From Caryophanales bacterium UBA6769 (GTDB taxonomy: Bacteria; Bacillota; Bacilli; Bacillales; UBA6769), in assembly GCA_002453275.1 (NCBI GenBank), contig DKGN01000127.1, forward strand, positions 1-22,457: DNA of 22,457 bases, read 5' to 3'. The notes beneath the pieces are model-generated. The model made no database searches. It was given only the letters and a program-made list of their open reading frames with translations, and was not told where the DNA came from. The translations under genes and the position numbers were made by a program. Position 1 is the stretch's first letter, and every line of letters starts with the position of its first letter. Positions 7,433 through 15,358 of the stretch are shown here, piece after piece.

Positions 7433-7732
7433 TTACCAGTGAAATGGGCGACGCCCCGGTCTGCCATAATAGCCCCCGTATCCGTGTCCATATGGAGGGT
7501 AATAGCCATGATATTGCCCGTATCCGTATGGCCTTCGCCCATATCCATAATGAGGATAACCACCATATCCGCCTCCCCAATAGCCTGGATATCCATACCC
7601 ACCGCTCGGAAAAATTAAATCACCTAATAGTCCCCCTGCGAGCCCACCAGTAAAGCTACCTAAAAAATTTCTTGAATCTTCTTCTTCATAGTCCATCCAT
7701 TCATTTTCCTGAAAATTCTCTGGTTGGTCCAT
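7433..7732 (-). CDS. Gly/Tyr-rich low-complexity protein
   Basis: 99 aa from ATG at 7732, with GTAGGAGG 7 bases upstream. Residues 1-20 are acidic (MDQPENFQENEWMDYEEEDS). A glycine-rich hydrophobic segment follows (FLGSFTGGLAGGLLGDLIFP), then about 55 residues made almost only of Gly, Tyr, Pro, His and Arg in GYG/GGY/YPPYG repeats, ending GRRPFHW. Such composition is typical of structural surface or spore-coat proteins of Bacillaceae; that role is inference. The repeats probably phase-separate or cross-link through Tyr. It has no signal peptide. Nothing in the neighbourhood fixes its time of expression. Confidence 0.7.
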   Translation of the reverse strand: MDQPENFQENEWMDYEEEDSRNFLGSFTGGLAGGLLGDLIFPSGGYGYPGYWGGGYGGYPHYGYGRRPYGYGQYHGYYPPYGHGYGGYYGRPGRRPFHW

Positions 7733-7905
7733 ATTTAATCCTCCTACATAAATAATCATCCTACACTAAATCATATGTATTTACCCAATTTGTGAAAGGG
7801 ACAGGAGTGGAGTTTCGAAAAAATGACACGAGCATTATTAACGAAGTGTCCTCACAATTTTCAAGTGGCAGTGGATAGATTTTTATAGGTATGAGAAGCG
7901 TCTTA

Positions 7906-7914
7906 TGCTAAAAT
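7906..7914 (+). promoter_or_regulatory. Extended -10 promoter of the PBP gene
   Basis: TGC-TAAAAT (TAAAAT at 7909-7914) without a convincing -35. Transcription would start near 7921, almost at ATG 7925, which argues for translation from TTG 7952. Confidence 0.45.
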
Positions 7915-7951
7915 AAGAGAAGTAATGGATTGCAAGAAAAGGGTGGTCGTT

Positions 7952-10006
7952 TTGAATCGAGATCGCAATAAAAAGAAGAAAAGAAATCAACTCCCTTTAA
8001 GGGTTAATATATTATTTCTTATCGTGTTTGCATTGTTTTCAGGACTTGTCCTGCGCCTAGGTATTATTCAGATTGTCGAAGGTGATAAGTTTGTTAGTTA
8101 CGCAGAGGCGACTGAAAATGTCGTGGCGAAAACTAACACACCTAGAGGAGCCATCAAGGACAAAAAAGGGAATGTAATTGTGAACAATGATCCAATTTTC
8201 AACCTTGTCTATACGAGACAGCCTGGAATATCTGGCGATCGGCTGCTTGAAATGGCTGAGCTTTTAGCTACATTTATTGAAAAAGAAGCGGACGCAGTGA
8301 CCGAGCGAGATAAAAAGGATTACTATATCGTATCTAGGGGTCAAGACAATCTAATTAATGAAAAAATTAGTGATAAGGAACGAGAAGAAGTAGGGGAAGA
8401 TGGCCTTTACGAATTATTGCTTGAAAAAATTAACGAAAAGGATTTAGAAAAGATCAGCGAGGAAGAGATGGAAGTCGCTGCAATTTGGCGTGAGTTGAAT
8501 ACGGGTTATTCATTATCAGAGCAAATCATTAAAGAAGATGTAACGAAGAAAGAGTTTGCGATGATTAATGAGCATTTATCCGAGCTCGATGGAATTGATG
8601 TTCAACCTGATGGTCACCGTGTTTATCCATATAGTGACACACTTAGAGGGATTCTCGGTGAGACTGGAAAAATTCCACGGGAAAAGAAAGAGTATTATAC
8701 GGTGAGAGGCTATGACTTAAATGATGAGGTTGGCACAAGTGGAATTGAGCTTCAATATGAGGATGTTTTAAGTGGTGTGAAAGAAAAGAAAAAGTATGTA
8801 ACGAAAAAATCTGGCGACGTCATTGATGATCCTGATGTCATCCCAGGGAAAAGTGGCAATGAACTCATTCTAACGATTGATATGGACTTTCAAAAGCAAG
8901 TTGAGAAAATCATTGAAGAGGAAATTCGCAGAGTTCCAAGTGCATCAAGAGCTTATGTGACAGTTGTAGAGCCAAAAACAGGTGAAGTCCTCTCAATAGC
9001 TGGAAAAAGGATGAATGGCGGAAAAATGGTTGACGACGTTTCCGGGACTTATTTACAAGCGTATCAATCGGGTTCAGCAGTCAAGGGAGCTACTGTCCTT
9101 ACGGGCTTTATGAATGGAGTAATGCAGCCTGGCGAAACTGTGTATGATACACGCCTAAAAATTGGTGGTCTTCAAAAAGGATCATATCGAAACCTTGGAG
9201 CTGTAAATGATTTAACAGCGTTAGAAAAATCATCGAACGTTTATATGTTTTATGTTGGGATGAGACTTGCAGGCTATGGCTACAACTGTAGGTGTTGGAC
9301 TGGTGATAAGTCAGGAGAAGAAGCCTTTACATATGCAATCCAAAAGTATCGTGAAGCGTACAATCAATTTGGCTTGGGTGTAAAAACAGGAATTGATCTT
9401 CCATATGAGGCAACAGGTTATAAAGGTTCTACACTTGCGATTGGTCTTGTAATGGACTATGGAATTGGACAATATGATACGTTTACGCCGTTACAGCTTG
9501 CGCAATATGTTGCAACGATTGCAAATGGTGGTGACAGAATGCAACTTCATCTCGTGAAGGAAATTCGTGAATCCAATCCCGATAGTGATGAATCTGGCAA
9601 ATTAATTAAGCGCATTGAGCCGCAAGTCATGAATCGTCTAAATGCAACGTCTGAGCAGATTAAACGTGTTCAACAAGGGTTTTATCGTGTAACTAACGGC
9701 CCTTCAGGAACGGCAAGAGGCCATTACCGAGGGTTAAATGTCGCAGGAAAAACAGGAACCGCAGAAGTAGGAAAAAAAGGAAGCGGAATCGAGAATTTAC
9801 TCTTTGTTGGGTATGCACCGTATGACGATCCAGAGATTGCTTTCTCGGTTACTGTGCCAAACGTCAGAAAAAACGCAGGAAATGCAATTACTCATAAAAT
9901 TGGTCAAAGAGTTGTGAAAGCTTATAACGATTTAAAAGATAAGCCATACAAGTTAAACAATCATGGAAATGAAGATTCAACCTCATCAGGGTCAGAAGGG
10001 GATTAA
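7952..10006 (+). CDS. pbpA: Class B penicillin-binding protein 2 (elongation transpeptidase, PbpA/PbpH type)
   Basis: 684 aa from TTG 7952, which has GGGTGG (7941-7946) 5 bases upstream; ATG 7925 is in frame but nearly leaderless. A basic cytosolic tip (RDRNKKKKRNQ) precedes one TM segment (about 19-40). An N-terminal dimerisation domain follows, then the transpeptidase domain with all three active-site motifs: S375-A-V-K378, S427-S-N429 and K600-T-G602. It cross-links peptidoglycan during side-wall elongation and sits outside the membrane. YQSGSAVKGATVLTGF matches B. subtilis PbpA/PbpH closely. Two cysteines lie close together in YNCRCW, unusual outside the membrane. The tail is Ser/Gly/Glu-rich. 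The next gene is 75 bp on, with no terminator between. Confidence 0.9.
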   Translation: MNRDRNKKKKRNQLPLRVNILFLIVFALFSGLVLRLGIIQIVEGDKFVSYAEATENVVAKTNTPRGAIKDKKGNVIVNNDPIFNLVYTRQPGISGDRLLEMAELLATFIEKEADAVTERDKKDYYIVSRGQDNLINEKISDKEREEVGEDGLYELLLEKINEKDLEKISEEEMEVAAIWRELNTGYSLSEQIIKEDVTKKEFAMINEHLSELDGIDVQPDGHRVYPYSDTLRGILGETGKIPREKKEYYTVRGYDLNDEVGTSGIELQYEDVLSGVKEKKKYVTKKSGDVIDDPDVIPGKSGNELILTIDMDFQKQVEKIIEEEIRRVPSASRAYVTVVEPKTGEVLSIAGKRMNGGKMVDDVSGTYLQAYQSGSAVKGATVLTGFMNGVMQPGETVYDTRLKIGGLQKGSYRNLGAVNDLTALEKSSNVYMFYVGMRLAGYGYNCRCWTGDKSGEEAFTYAIQKYREAYNQFGLGVKTGIDLPYEATGYKGSTLAIGLVMDYGIGQYDTFTPLQLAQYVATIANGGDRMQLHLVKEIRESNPDSDESGKLIKRIEPQVMNRLNATSEQIKRVQQGFYRVTNGPSGTARGHYRGLNVAGKTGTAEVGKKGSGIENLLFVGYAPYDDPEIAFSVTVPNVRKNAGNAITHKIGQRVVKAYNDLKDKPYKLNNHGNEDSTSSGSEGD

Positions 10007-10081
10007 ACCAGTGCAATAATTGGCTGATTTCATCCAGAGACATTGTGTGATTCTGCTCAGGCTTGAAATGGGGGAAACATA

Positions 10082-10408
10082 TTGTACATCAAAAGAGCGT
10101 TTTACCTTGGTTTAGTTGGAAGTCTTGGGGGATTACTCATTATTTCAATATCCATGGTAGTGATGGATATGAAACTATATAGCACTTCGATGGGAATTTC
10201 AGCAATTCTCTTTTCGCTGCTAGCATTGCTCGGCTGTTTTTTACTGAAGCGTGAGCGTGAGATTCTTGCTGGGTTCCTTATGCTTATTTCTGCGGTCGGT
10301 GGTATCATTGCGATGTCCTTGTATTATCTTGTCCCAGGTTTTTTTCTTATTCTTGCTGGGATTATGACAATTTTAAACAAAAAAGAACATGCCGAACAAA
10401 TCGAATAA
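10082..10408 (+). CDS. Small four-TM membrane protein, DUF4064-like
   Basis: 108 aa. TTG start at 10082 with GGGGG (10070-10074) 7 bases before it. Four hydrophobic segments lie at about 8-28, 38-55, 60-78 and 82-98, with a basic turn KRERE after the second and a polar tail KKEHAEQIE. The arrangement (YLGLVGSLGGLL..., final LILAGIMTILNKK) resembles DUF4064 proteins of Firmicutes, whose function is unknown. Probably co-transcribed with the PBP gene. Confidence 0.7.
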   Translation: MYIKRAFYLGLVGSLGGLLIISISMVVMDMKLYSTSMGISAILFSLLALLGCFLLKREREILAGFLMLISAVGGIIAMSLYYLVPGFFLILAGIMTILNKKEHAEQIE

Positions 10409-10423
10409 GATTCTTTGTTTTTC

Positions 10424-10453
10424 TGGACATTTGTGAGTGGCCTCCATTAGAAT
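10424..10453 (+). promoter_or_regulatory. Sigma-A promoter of ytkD
   Basis: TGGACA (10424-10429), 18-base spacer, TAGAAT (10448-10453); each hexamer is one base off consensus. The ribosome site AGAGG lies 8-9 bases before ATG 10487. Confidence 0.6.
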
Positions 10454-10486
10454 GGAAGACACTATTGTCTCTGAGAGGTTTAACAC

Positions 10487-10981
10487 ATGGTCAGTAAGAA
10501 TATATTTCAAGATTATTATGGAAATAAAGTCCAATTTAGCTTTAACGATCATCCGTTTTCTGAACAGCCGAAGCATGTCTTTGTTATTTGTCGATACGAA
10601 GGGAATTGGTTGTTAACGGATCATGTTGGAAGAGGTTTGGAGTTCCCTGGTGGCAAGGTTGAAGTAGGGGAAACCGCGAGAGAAGCGGCTATACGAGAAG
10701 TTGATGAAGAGACTGGTGGAATCGTTCGTTCGCTTCACTATATCGGTCAGTATAAAGTAAAAGGTAAAGCAGATACGATTATAAAAAACGTCTATTATGC
10801 TCAAATTCAAGAAATAAAAAAGAAAAAACATTATTTTGAAACAAACGGACCCGTTTTGTTAAAAGAATTACCTACTCATATTAAATCCGACCACCACTAT
10901 AGTTTCATCATGAAAGACGAAGTTCTCACACAGAGCTTAAATTACATTAAAAAAACTCATTCTTCTAGTGACGAAGAATGA
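10487..10981 (+). CDS. ytkD: Nudix hydrolase YtkD (nucleoside triphosphatase)
   Basis: 164 aa. The Nudix box is complete at 56-78: G-x5-E62-x7-R70-E71-V-x-E74-E75-x-G77, the Mg-binding catalytic loop that splits nucleoside diphosphates linked to another moiety. The flanking sequence (FQDYYGNKVQFSF, PKHVFVICR, EFPGGKVE, FSFIMKDEVL-like) matches B. subtilis YtkD, which hydrolyses (8-oxo-)dGTP and RNA 5' ends. Neighbour pckA converges on it, as in B. subtilis. The last codons (SSSDEE, stop) form the loop and 3' arm of the shared terminator, so the C-terminus is constrained by RNA structure. Confidence 0.9.
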   Translation: MVSKNIFQDYYGNKVQFSFNDHPFSEQPKHVFVICRYEGNWLLTDHVGRGLEFPGGKVEVGETAREAAIREVDEETGGIVRSLHYIGQYKVKGKADTIIKNVYYAQIQEIKKKKHYFETNGPVLLKELPTHIKSDHHYSFIMKDEVLTQSLNYIKKTHSSSDEE

Positions 10982-10989
10982 GTTTTTTT
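10949..10989. terminator. Bidirectional terminator shared by ytkD and pckA
   Basis: 17-bp perfect stem, 10949-10965 with 10973-10989, loop TAGTGAC; the arms begin with A7 and end with T7, so it can terminate both convergent genes. It overlaps the ytkD stop codon and ends 6 bases before the pckA stop. Confidence 0.9.
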
Positions 10990-10995
10990 AATCTG

Positions 10996-12582
10996 TTATA
11001 CTAGTGGGCCTGCATTTTTAATTTCTTCAGAAATGTGATCGAACTTCTTAAAGTTTTCTTTGAATTGATTTGCAAGCTCAGTTGCTTTTTCGTCATAAGC
11101 CTTAGGATCTGACCATGTTTTCTTTGGTTGAAGCACATGATCTGGAACACCTGGACAATGCGTCGGAATGTGGAGACCGAAAAATGGATCTACCGTAGTT
11201 TCAACAGAGTCTAGCTCGCCTTCAAGTGCAGCTTGGACCATTGATCTTGTGTAGGCAAGCTCCATACGTTCGCCTGTGCCATAACCACCGCCACTCCAGC
11301 CTGTATTTACAAGAAATACATTTGCTTCATGTTGGTCAATTTTTTGGCCGAGCATTTCCGCATAACGGTAAGCAGGGAGTGGTAAGAATGGTGAACCGAA
11401 ACAAGTTGAGAATGTCGCTTCTGGTTCTGTAATGCCTCTTTCTGTTCCAGCAAGCTTACTCGTATATCCTGATAAGAAATGATACATCGCTTGTTCTTTT
11501 GTGAGCTTACTAATCGGAGGTAAAACACCAGATGCGTCAGCCGTTAAGAAAATAATCGTACTTGGATGACCTGCAATACTTGGCTCCACGATGTTTGGAA
11601 TTTTGTCAATTGAGTAAGCGGCACGCGTATTTTCAGTTAATGAAATATCGTCATAATCAGCCCGTCTCGATTCGTTATCAACGATTACATTTTCCAATAC
11701 AGTACCAAATTGAATCGCATTGAAAATCTGTGGTTCTTTCTCTTCAGATAAGTTGACTGTTTTTGCGTAGCAACCACCTTCGATATTGAAGACACCATTG
11801 TTTGACCAACCGTGTTCATCATCACCGATGAGTTGACGATTTGGATCGGCTGATAATGTTGTTTTCCCTGTTCCTGAAAGACCAAAAAATAATGCTACGT
11901 CGCCTTCGACACCAACGTTTGCAGAACAGTGCATTGATAGAATGTCTTGTTCAGGCAGAAGGTAGTTCATAATTGAAAAAATGGACTTTTTAATTTCACC
12001 AGCGTATTCAGTACCACCGATAAGGACAATCCGCTTTTCAAAAGAAATCATAATGAATGTTTCAGATTTCGTTCCATCTATTTCAGGATTTGCTTTAAAG
12101 CTCGGAGCTGAAATAACAGTAAATTCTGCTTGATGATCCGCAAGCTCTTCTTGCTTCGGACGAATAAATAATTGTCTTGAAAATAAATTGTGCCAAGCAT
12201 TTTCATTTAAAACCGCAATTGGCATTTGATACGCTTTATCTGCACCAGCATACCCGTGGAATAAAAACAATTCATCTTTTGTTTGTAAGTGATTTAAAAC
12301 TTTTTCATAAAGTTTTTCGAATACTTCCGGGCTAATCGGCTGGTTCACGCTACCCCAGTCCACTTTAGACATGACAGAAGAGTCTTGGACGATAAATTTA
12401 TCTTTAGGAGAACGTCCGGTATACTTTCCTGTAGTTACTTGAAGCGCTCCAGTTGATGTAAGTACTCCTTCACCTCTTTCAAGTGCTTTTTCAACGAGTT
12501 GAGGTGTGGATAAATCTTTTAAAGTTTTTTCGTTTTTTATGATTTCATCGAGAAGCGTTGAAGTAACGTGAGTGGTGTTCAT
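10996..12582 (-). CDS. pckA: Phosphoenolpyruvate carboxykinase (ATP)
   Basis: 528 aa, full length. Converts oxaloacetate plus ATP to PEP, CO2 and ADP, the first committed step of gluconeogenesis. The kinase-1a P-loop GLSGTGKTT (234-242), the metal-binding LIGDDEHGW (251-259), the substrate loop TGRSPKDKF (55-63) and the IGGTEYAGEIKKS segment (188-200) are all intact. ATG at 12582 is preceded by GGAAGG (9-base spacer). The promoter region carries a CcpN-like operator, consistent with glucose repression. Divergent from metK across about 300 bases. Confidence 0.97.
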   Translation of the reverse strand: MNTTHVTSTLLDEIIKNEKTLKDLSTPQLVEKALERGEGVLTSTGALQVTTGKYTGRSPKDKFIVQDSSVMSKVDWGSVNQPISPEVFEKLYEKVLNHLQTKDELFLFHGYAGADKAYQMPIAVLNENAWHNLFSRQLFIRPKQEELADHQAEFTVISAPSFKANPEIDGTKSETFIMISFEKRIVLIGGTEYAGEIKKSIFSIMNYLLPEQDILSMHCSANVGVEGDVALFFGLSGTGKTTLSADPNRQLIGDDEHGWSNNGVFNIEGGCYAKTVNLSEEKEPQIFNAIQFGTVLENVIVDNESRRADYDDISLTENTRAAYSIDKIPNIVEPSIAGHPSTIIFLTADASGVLPPISKLTKEQAMYHFLSGYTSKLAGTERGITEPEATFSTCFGSPFLPLPAYRYAEMLGQKIDQHEANVFLVNTGWSGGGYGTGERMELAYTRSMVQAALEGELDSVETTVDPFFGLHIPTHCPGVPDHVLQPKKTWSDPKAYDEKATELANQFKENFKKFDHISEEIKNAGPLV

Positions 12583-12664
12583 TTTTCAAAACCTTCCTTT
12601 TTTATTAGTCTTATTTAAAAATGAAGGCGGCTTTTGGCTGCCCATTCAAGTTGATTTGTGAATT

Positions 12665-12692
12665 AGTATAACATATTAATTAGAATAGTCTA
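12665..12692 (-). promoter_or_regulatory. pckA promoter
   Basis: Minus strand TAGACT (12692-12687), 16-base spacer, TATACT (12670-12665). The weak -35 and short spacer fit a regulated promoter; the leader is about 75 bases. Confidence 0.6.
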
Positions 12693-12696
12693 TACT
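12665..12696. promoter_or_regulatory. CcpN-type operator pair over the pckA promoter
   Basis: TATGTTATACT on the minus strand (12675-12665) fits the CcpN consensus TRTGHYATAYW at all 11 positions and overlaps the -10. TAGTCTATACT on the plus strand (12686-12696) fits 9 of 11 and overlaps the -35. Together they form an inverted TTAGTATA...TATACTAA pair. CcpN represses pckA and gapB on glucose in B. subtilis; the consensus is quoted from memory. Confidence 0.6.
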
Positions 12697-12840
12697 AAAT
12701 ATTTCAGTTTCGTGCAGTTTTTCAATAAAAATTGAACAATTCGTGAATAAAGGCCAAACACTTAGTCACTTTTCTTAATAGTATAGTTCATTGGACAATA
12801 GATGAGCTTATTTTATTAAATGATGTAATATAATGCTGAT

Positions 12841-12869
12841 TTGACAATCATAACGTGCTACGCTAATAT
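12841..12869 (+). promoter_or_regulatory. metK sigma-A promoter
   Basis: TTGACA (12841-12846), exactly 17 bases, TAATAT (12864-12869). Transcription would start near 12876, just before the riboswitch. Confidence 0.85.
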
Positions 12870-12882
12870 AAATGAACGGATA

Positions 12883-12976
12883 CTCTTATCCAGAGATGGC
12901 GGAGGGACAGGCCCTGTGAAGCCCAGCAACCTACACGTATAATTATGTGGCAAGGTGCTAACCTGACAGATAAGAG
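12883..12976 (+). ncRNA. SAM-I (S-box) riboswitch aptamer
   Basis: P1 is CTCTTAT (12883-12889) with ATAAGAG (12970-12976). The conserved S-box core is present in order: AGAGATGGCGGAGGGA, GGCCCTGTGAAGCCC, AGCAACC, a variable P3 hairpin (CTACACGTATAATTATGTGG), then CAAGGTGCTAACC and the return to P1. S-adenosylmethionine binding stabilises P1 and leaves the terminator at 12999-13034 free to form. It controls metK, the enzyme that makes the ligand. Confidence 0.97.
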
Positions 12977-12998
12977 GTTAAAGGCAGAATAAGTGATT

Positions 12999-13034
12999 GA
13001 CCTTTTCCTCACGCCGATGGGAAAGGTCTTTTTT
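12999..13034 (+). terminator. SAM riboswitch expression platform (regulated terminator)
   Basis: Stem GACCTTTTCC/GGGAAAGGTC (one wobble) followed by T6. GAGGTTAAAGG (from 12974) can pair instead with CCTTTTCCTC (13001-13010), forming the antiterminator that sequesters part of P1. Confidence 0.9.
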
Positions 13035-13103
13035 ATTTTATCCTAATCGAAGATATTATATCTTAATCTTCGAATACATAACAACTGGGGGTACAGTGAA
13101 ACA

Positions 13104-14303
13104 ATGGTTGGAAAACGCCGTTTATTTACATCAGAGTCTGTTACGGAGGGACATCCCGATAAAATTTGTGACCAAATATCTGATGCCATTCTTGATGAAA
13201 TTTTGAAAACGGATAAAGACGCTAGAGTTGCTTGTGAGGCGGTCGTAAATACAGGACTTGTACTCATAACGGGGGAAATTACAACATCCACATATGTCGA
13301 TATACCAAAAGTCGTTCGTGAAACATTGGAAGAAATCGGCTATACACGAGCGAAATACGGATTTGATGCACAAACGTGTGCCGTTTTAACTTCCATCGAT
13401 GAACAATCTGCAGATATTGCTCACGGGGTCAATACTGCGCTAGAAGCAAGAGAAGGGACTATGACCGATCAAGAAATCGAAGCGATCGGCGCTGGTGACC
13501 AAGGGATGATGTTCGGTTATGCCTGCAATGAAACATCAGAGCTTATGCCTCTTCCGATTTCGCTTGCTCACCGTCTAGCACGACGCTTAAGTGAAGTGCG
13601 AAAACAAGGAATCATTGATTACTTACGACCAGATGGGAAGACCCAAGTAACAATTGAATATGATTCAGACAATCAGCCGGCAAGGGTTGACACAATTGTC
13701 GTATCGACTCAACATCACGAAGATGCGACGTTGGATCAAATTAAACGAGATATCCGGGAGCATGTTATTAATGAGGTTGTCCCAGCTCATTTTATTGATG
13801 AAGAGACGAAGTTTTTTATTAATCCGACAGGTCGTTTCGTCATCGGGGGTCCACAAGGGGACTCAGGCTTAACCGGTCGAAAAATTATTGTGGATACGTA
13901 CGGTGGCTATGCTCGTCATGGTGGTGGTGCTTTTTCCGGTAAAGATGCGACGAAGGTTGACCGTAGTGCTGCTTATGCCGCACGTTATGTCGCAAAAAAC
14001 ATTGTTGCTTCAGGTTTAGCCGATAAATGTGAGGTACAACTCGCATACGCAATTGGAGTCGCGAGTCCAGTCTCCATCTCGATTGATACATTTGGCACCG
14101 GAAAGGTTAAGGAAGAACAGCTTGTTCAACTTGTTCGAGACAATTTTGACCTTCGTCCCGCAGGGATTATAAAAATGCTTGATTTACAGCAGCCTATTTA
14201 TAGACAAACAGCTGCATATGGTCATTTTGGACGAACAGACATTGATTTGCCGTGGGAGAGAACAGATAAAGCGGAAATATTTGAACAACAATTACAAAAA
14301 TAA
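13104..14303 (+). CDS. metK: S-adenosylmethionine synthetase
   Basis: 399 aa, normal length. Makes SAM from methionine and ATP. Signatures are intact: SVTEGHPDKICDQISDAIL (12-30, ATP and metal binding), GAGDQGMMFGYA (129-140) and, at about 249-269, GGPQGDSGLTGRKI...YGG with the P-loop-like segment. ATG 13104 follows GGGGG (13087-13091) at a longish spacing of 12. Controlled by the SAM-I riboswitch and its terminator. Divergent from pckA, as in B. subtilis. Confidence 0.97.
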   Translation: MVGKRRLFTSESVTEGHPDKICDQISDAILDEILKTDKDARVACEAVVNTGLVLITGEITTSTYVDIPKVVRETLEEIGYTRAKYGFDAQTCAVLTSIDEQSADIAHGVNTALEAREGTMTDQEIEAIGAGDQGMMFGYACNETSELMPLPISLAHRLARRLSEVRKQGIIDYLRPDGKTQVTIEYDSDNQPARVDTIVVSTQHHEDATLDQIKRDIREHVINEVVPAHFIDEETKFFINPTGRFVIGGPQGDSGLTGRKIIVDTYGGYARHGGGAFSGKDATKVDRSAAYAARYVAKNIVASGLADKCEVQLAYAIGVASPVSISIDTFGTGKVKEEQLVQLVRDNFDLRPAGIIKMLDLQQPIYRQTAAYGHFGRTDIDLPWERTDKAEIFEQQLQK

Positions 14304-14317
14304 AAGTAAAATTACTT

Positions 14318-14357
14318 AAACCCTAATGAGGCTAACGCTTCATTAGGGTTTTTTTGT
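14318..14357 (+). terminator. metK terminator
   Basis: 15-bp stem AAACCCTAATGAGGC/GCTTCATTAGGGTTT (one G-T) with TAAC loop, followed by more T. Confidence 0.9.
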
Positions 14358-14457
14358 ACCTTTGAAATGGGAACAATGGAGTGAGTACAATTTTAACCAC
14401 TTTCAAAAGAGGCGTAATTGTCAGACAAATAAAGGAAATGGAAGAAAACACATTGAA

Positions 14458-14567
14458 TTGTTCACTATACAGAACAAAATGGCGAAACTCGAGACTTTTG
14501 TATTAAGATTGTTCGTTATATAATGCGTATGGTTAGTTAAAAAGAACGAAAGTTCATAATAACGAAC
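14458..14567 (+). promoter_or_regulatory. SinR operator cluster and promoter of tapA-sipW-tasA
   Basis: A -10 TATAAT lies at 14519-14524; the -35 is poor (TTTTGT, 14496-14501). Six GTTC/GAAC half-sites surround it: 14460-14463, 14472-14475 (together TTGTTC-N8-GAACAA), 14511-14514, 14544-14547, 14552-14555 and 14564-14567. AAAGAAC at 14541-14547 is the exact complement of the SinR box GTTCTYT (Y=T). GAAC-GAAA-GTTC forms a tight inverted pair. SinR binds such repeats before tapA in B. subtilis, and sinR lies 3 kb away. Binding is inferred. Confidence 0.65.
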
Positions 14568-14581
14568 AACGAGGTGTAGGT

Positions 14582-15358
14582 ATGCGACAAAGCCGCCTTA
14601 GAAAATTTAAGAAGCGAAAGGTTGGTATGCTCATTATCGTCCAGTTGTTTTTGATTTATTACTTAGGTGTATATGGACTGTTTGAGTTTACCACTCCAAC
14701 GAATGCTGCTTTTAATGACGTTGAAAGTTTGACATTATCATTGAAGACCGCAGATGAATTTGGAACTTCAGACGATGACGACGACGGGGAATGGGATAAA
14801 AGCTCCTTAAAGTTTAAAGGGCAAATTGCCCATTGTCAGGACGGAACGATTTCAGCCATTGTTCAAAATGGAGAGGGTTCTCGGGACATGAAAGGCTCTG
14901 TTACTTATGAAGTGTTTTGGGCTGCAAAGGGAAATCCAAAACCCGATAAAGGTGGAACACATGTAGAAAGTGGTCAAGTACCTGCATTAAATTCGGGGGA
15001 AACGTATGAAATCTTCTACAAGCCAACAAAGCCCGGAAATTATATGTTTAGGGCTTCACAGCGTCCAGGTCACCCAGGTAAAGGAGAACTTTGGAGTGAT
15101 TCGATTCAAGTTGAACAGAAGTGTATTTCTAATCATAAACAACAGTCTAATCCGATAGAAAATCTTGAATTAGAGCCAATCACTGAAGAACAGGATGAAA
15201 TAAACAAGAAGCAAAAGGATGAAACAAAGCGATCACAAGAACAAGATAATAAAGGAAAAACAACCGAAGAAGGCAGCCAGTCTTCCAATGAAATACAACA
15301 AAAAAATAAAGTGAAGGGAGCTGATAACTCAGATGAAAACAACAATGAAATGGATTAG
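14582..15358 (+). CDS. tapA: TapA, amyloid-fibre assembly/anchoring protein
   Basis: 258 aa. In B. subtilis TapA is exported, processed by SipW and promotes TasA fibre assembly. Seen here: a basic N-terminus (RQSRLRKFKKRK), TM/signal segment about 14-34, then TNAAFNDVE (40-48), the same SipW-type cleavage context as TasA. A beta-rich domain (80-181) is bounded by C85 and C181, matching the two cysteines that bracket the B. subtilis TapA domain and likely form a disulfide. The C-terminal about 75 residues are a disordered Lys/Glu/Gln/Asn tail, also as in TapA. ATG 14582 follows GAGGTG. The end overlaps sipW by 26 bases. Identity over the core is modest, so recognition rests on layout, motifs and operon position. 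Confidence 0.88.
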   Translation: MRQSRLRKFKKRKVGMLIIVQLFLIYYLGVYGLFEFTTPTNAAFNDVESLTLSLKTADEFGTSDDDDDGEWDKSSLKFKGQIAHCQDGTISAIVQNGEGSRDMKGSVTYEVFWAAKGNPKPDKGGTHVESGQVPALNSGETYEIFYKPTKPGNYMFRASQRPGHPGKGELWSDSIQVEQKCISNHKQQSNPIENLELEPITEEQDEINKKQKDETKRSQEQDNKGKTTEEGSQSSNEIQQKNKVKGADNSDENNNEMD

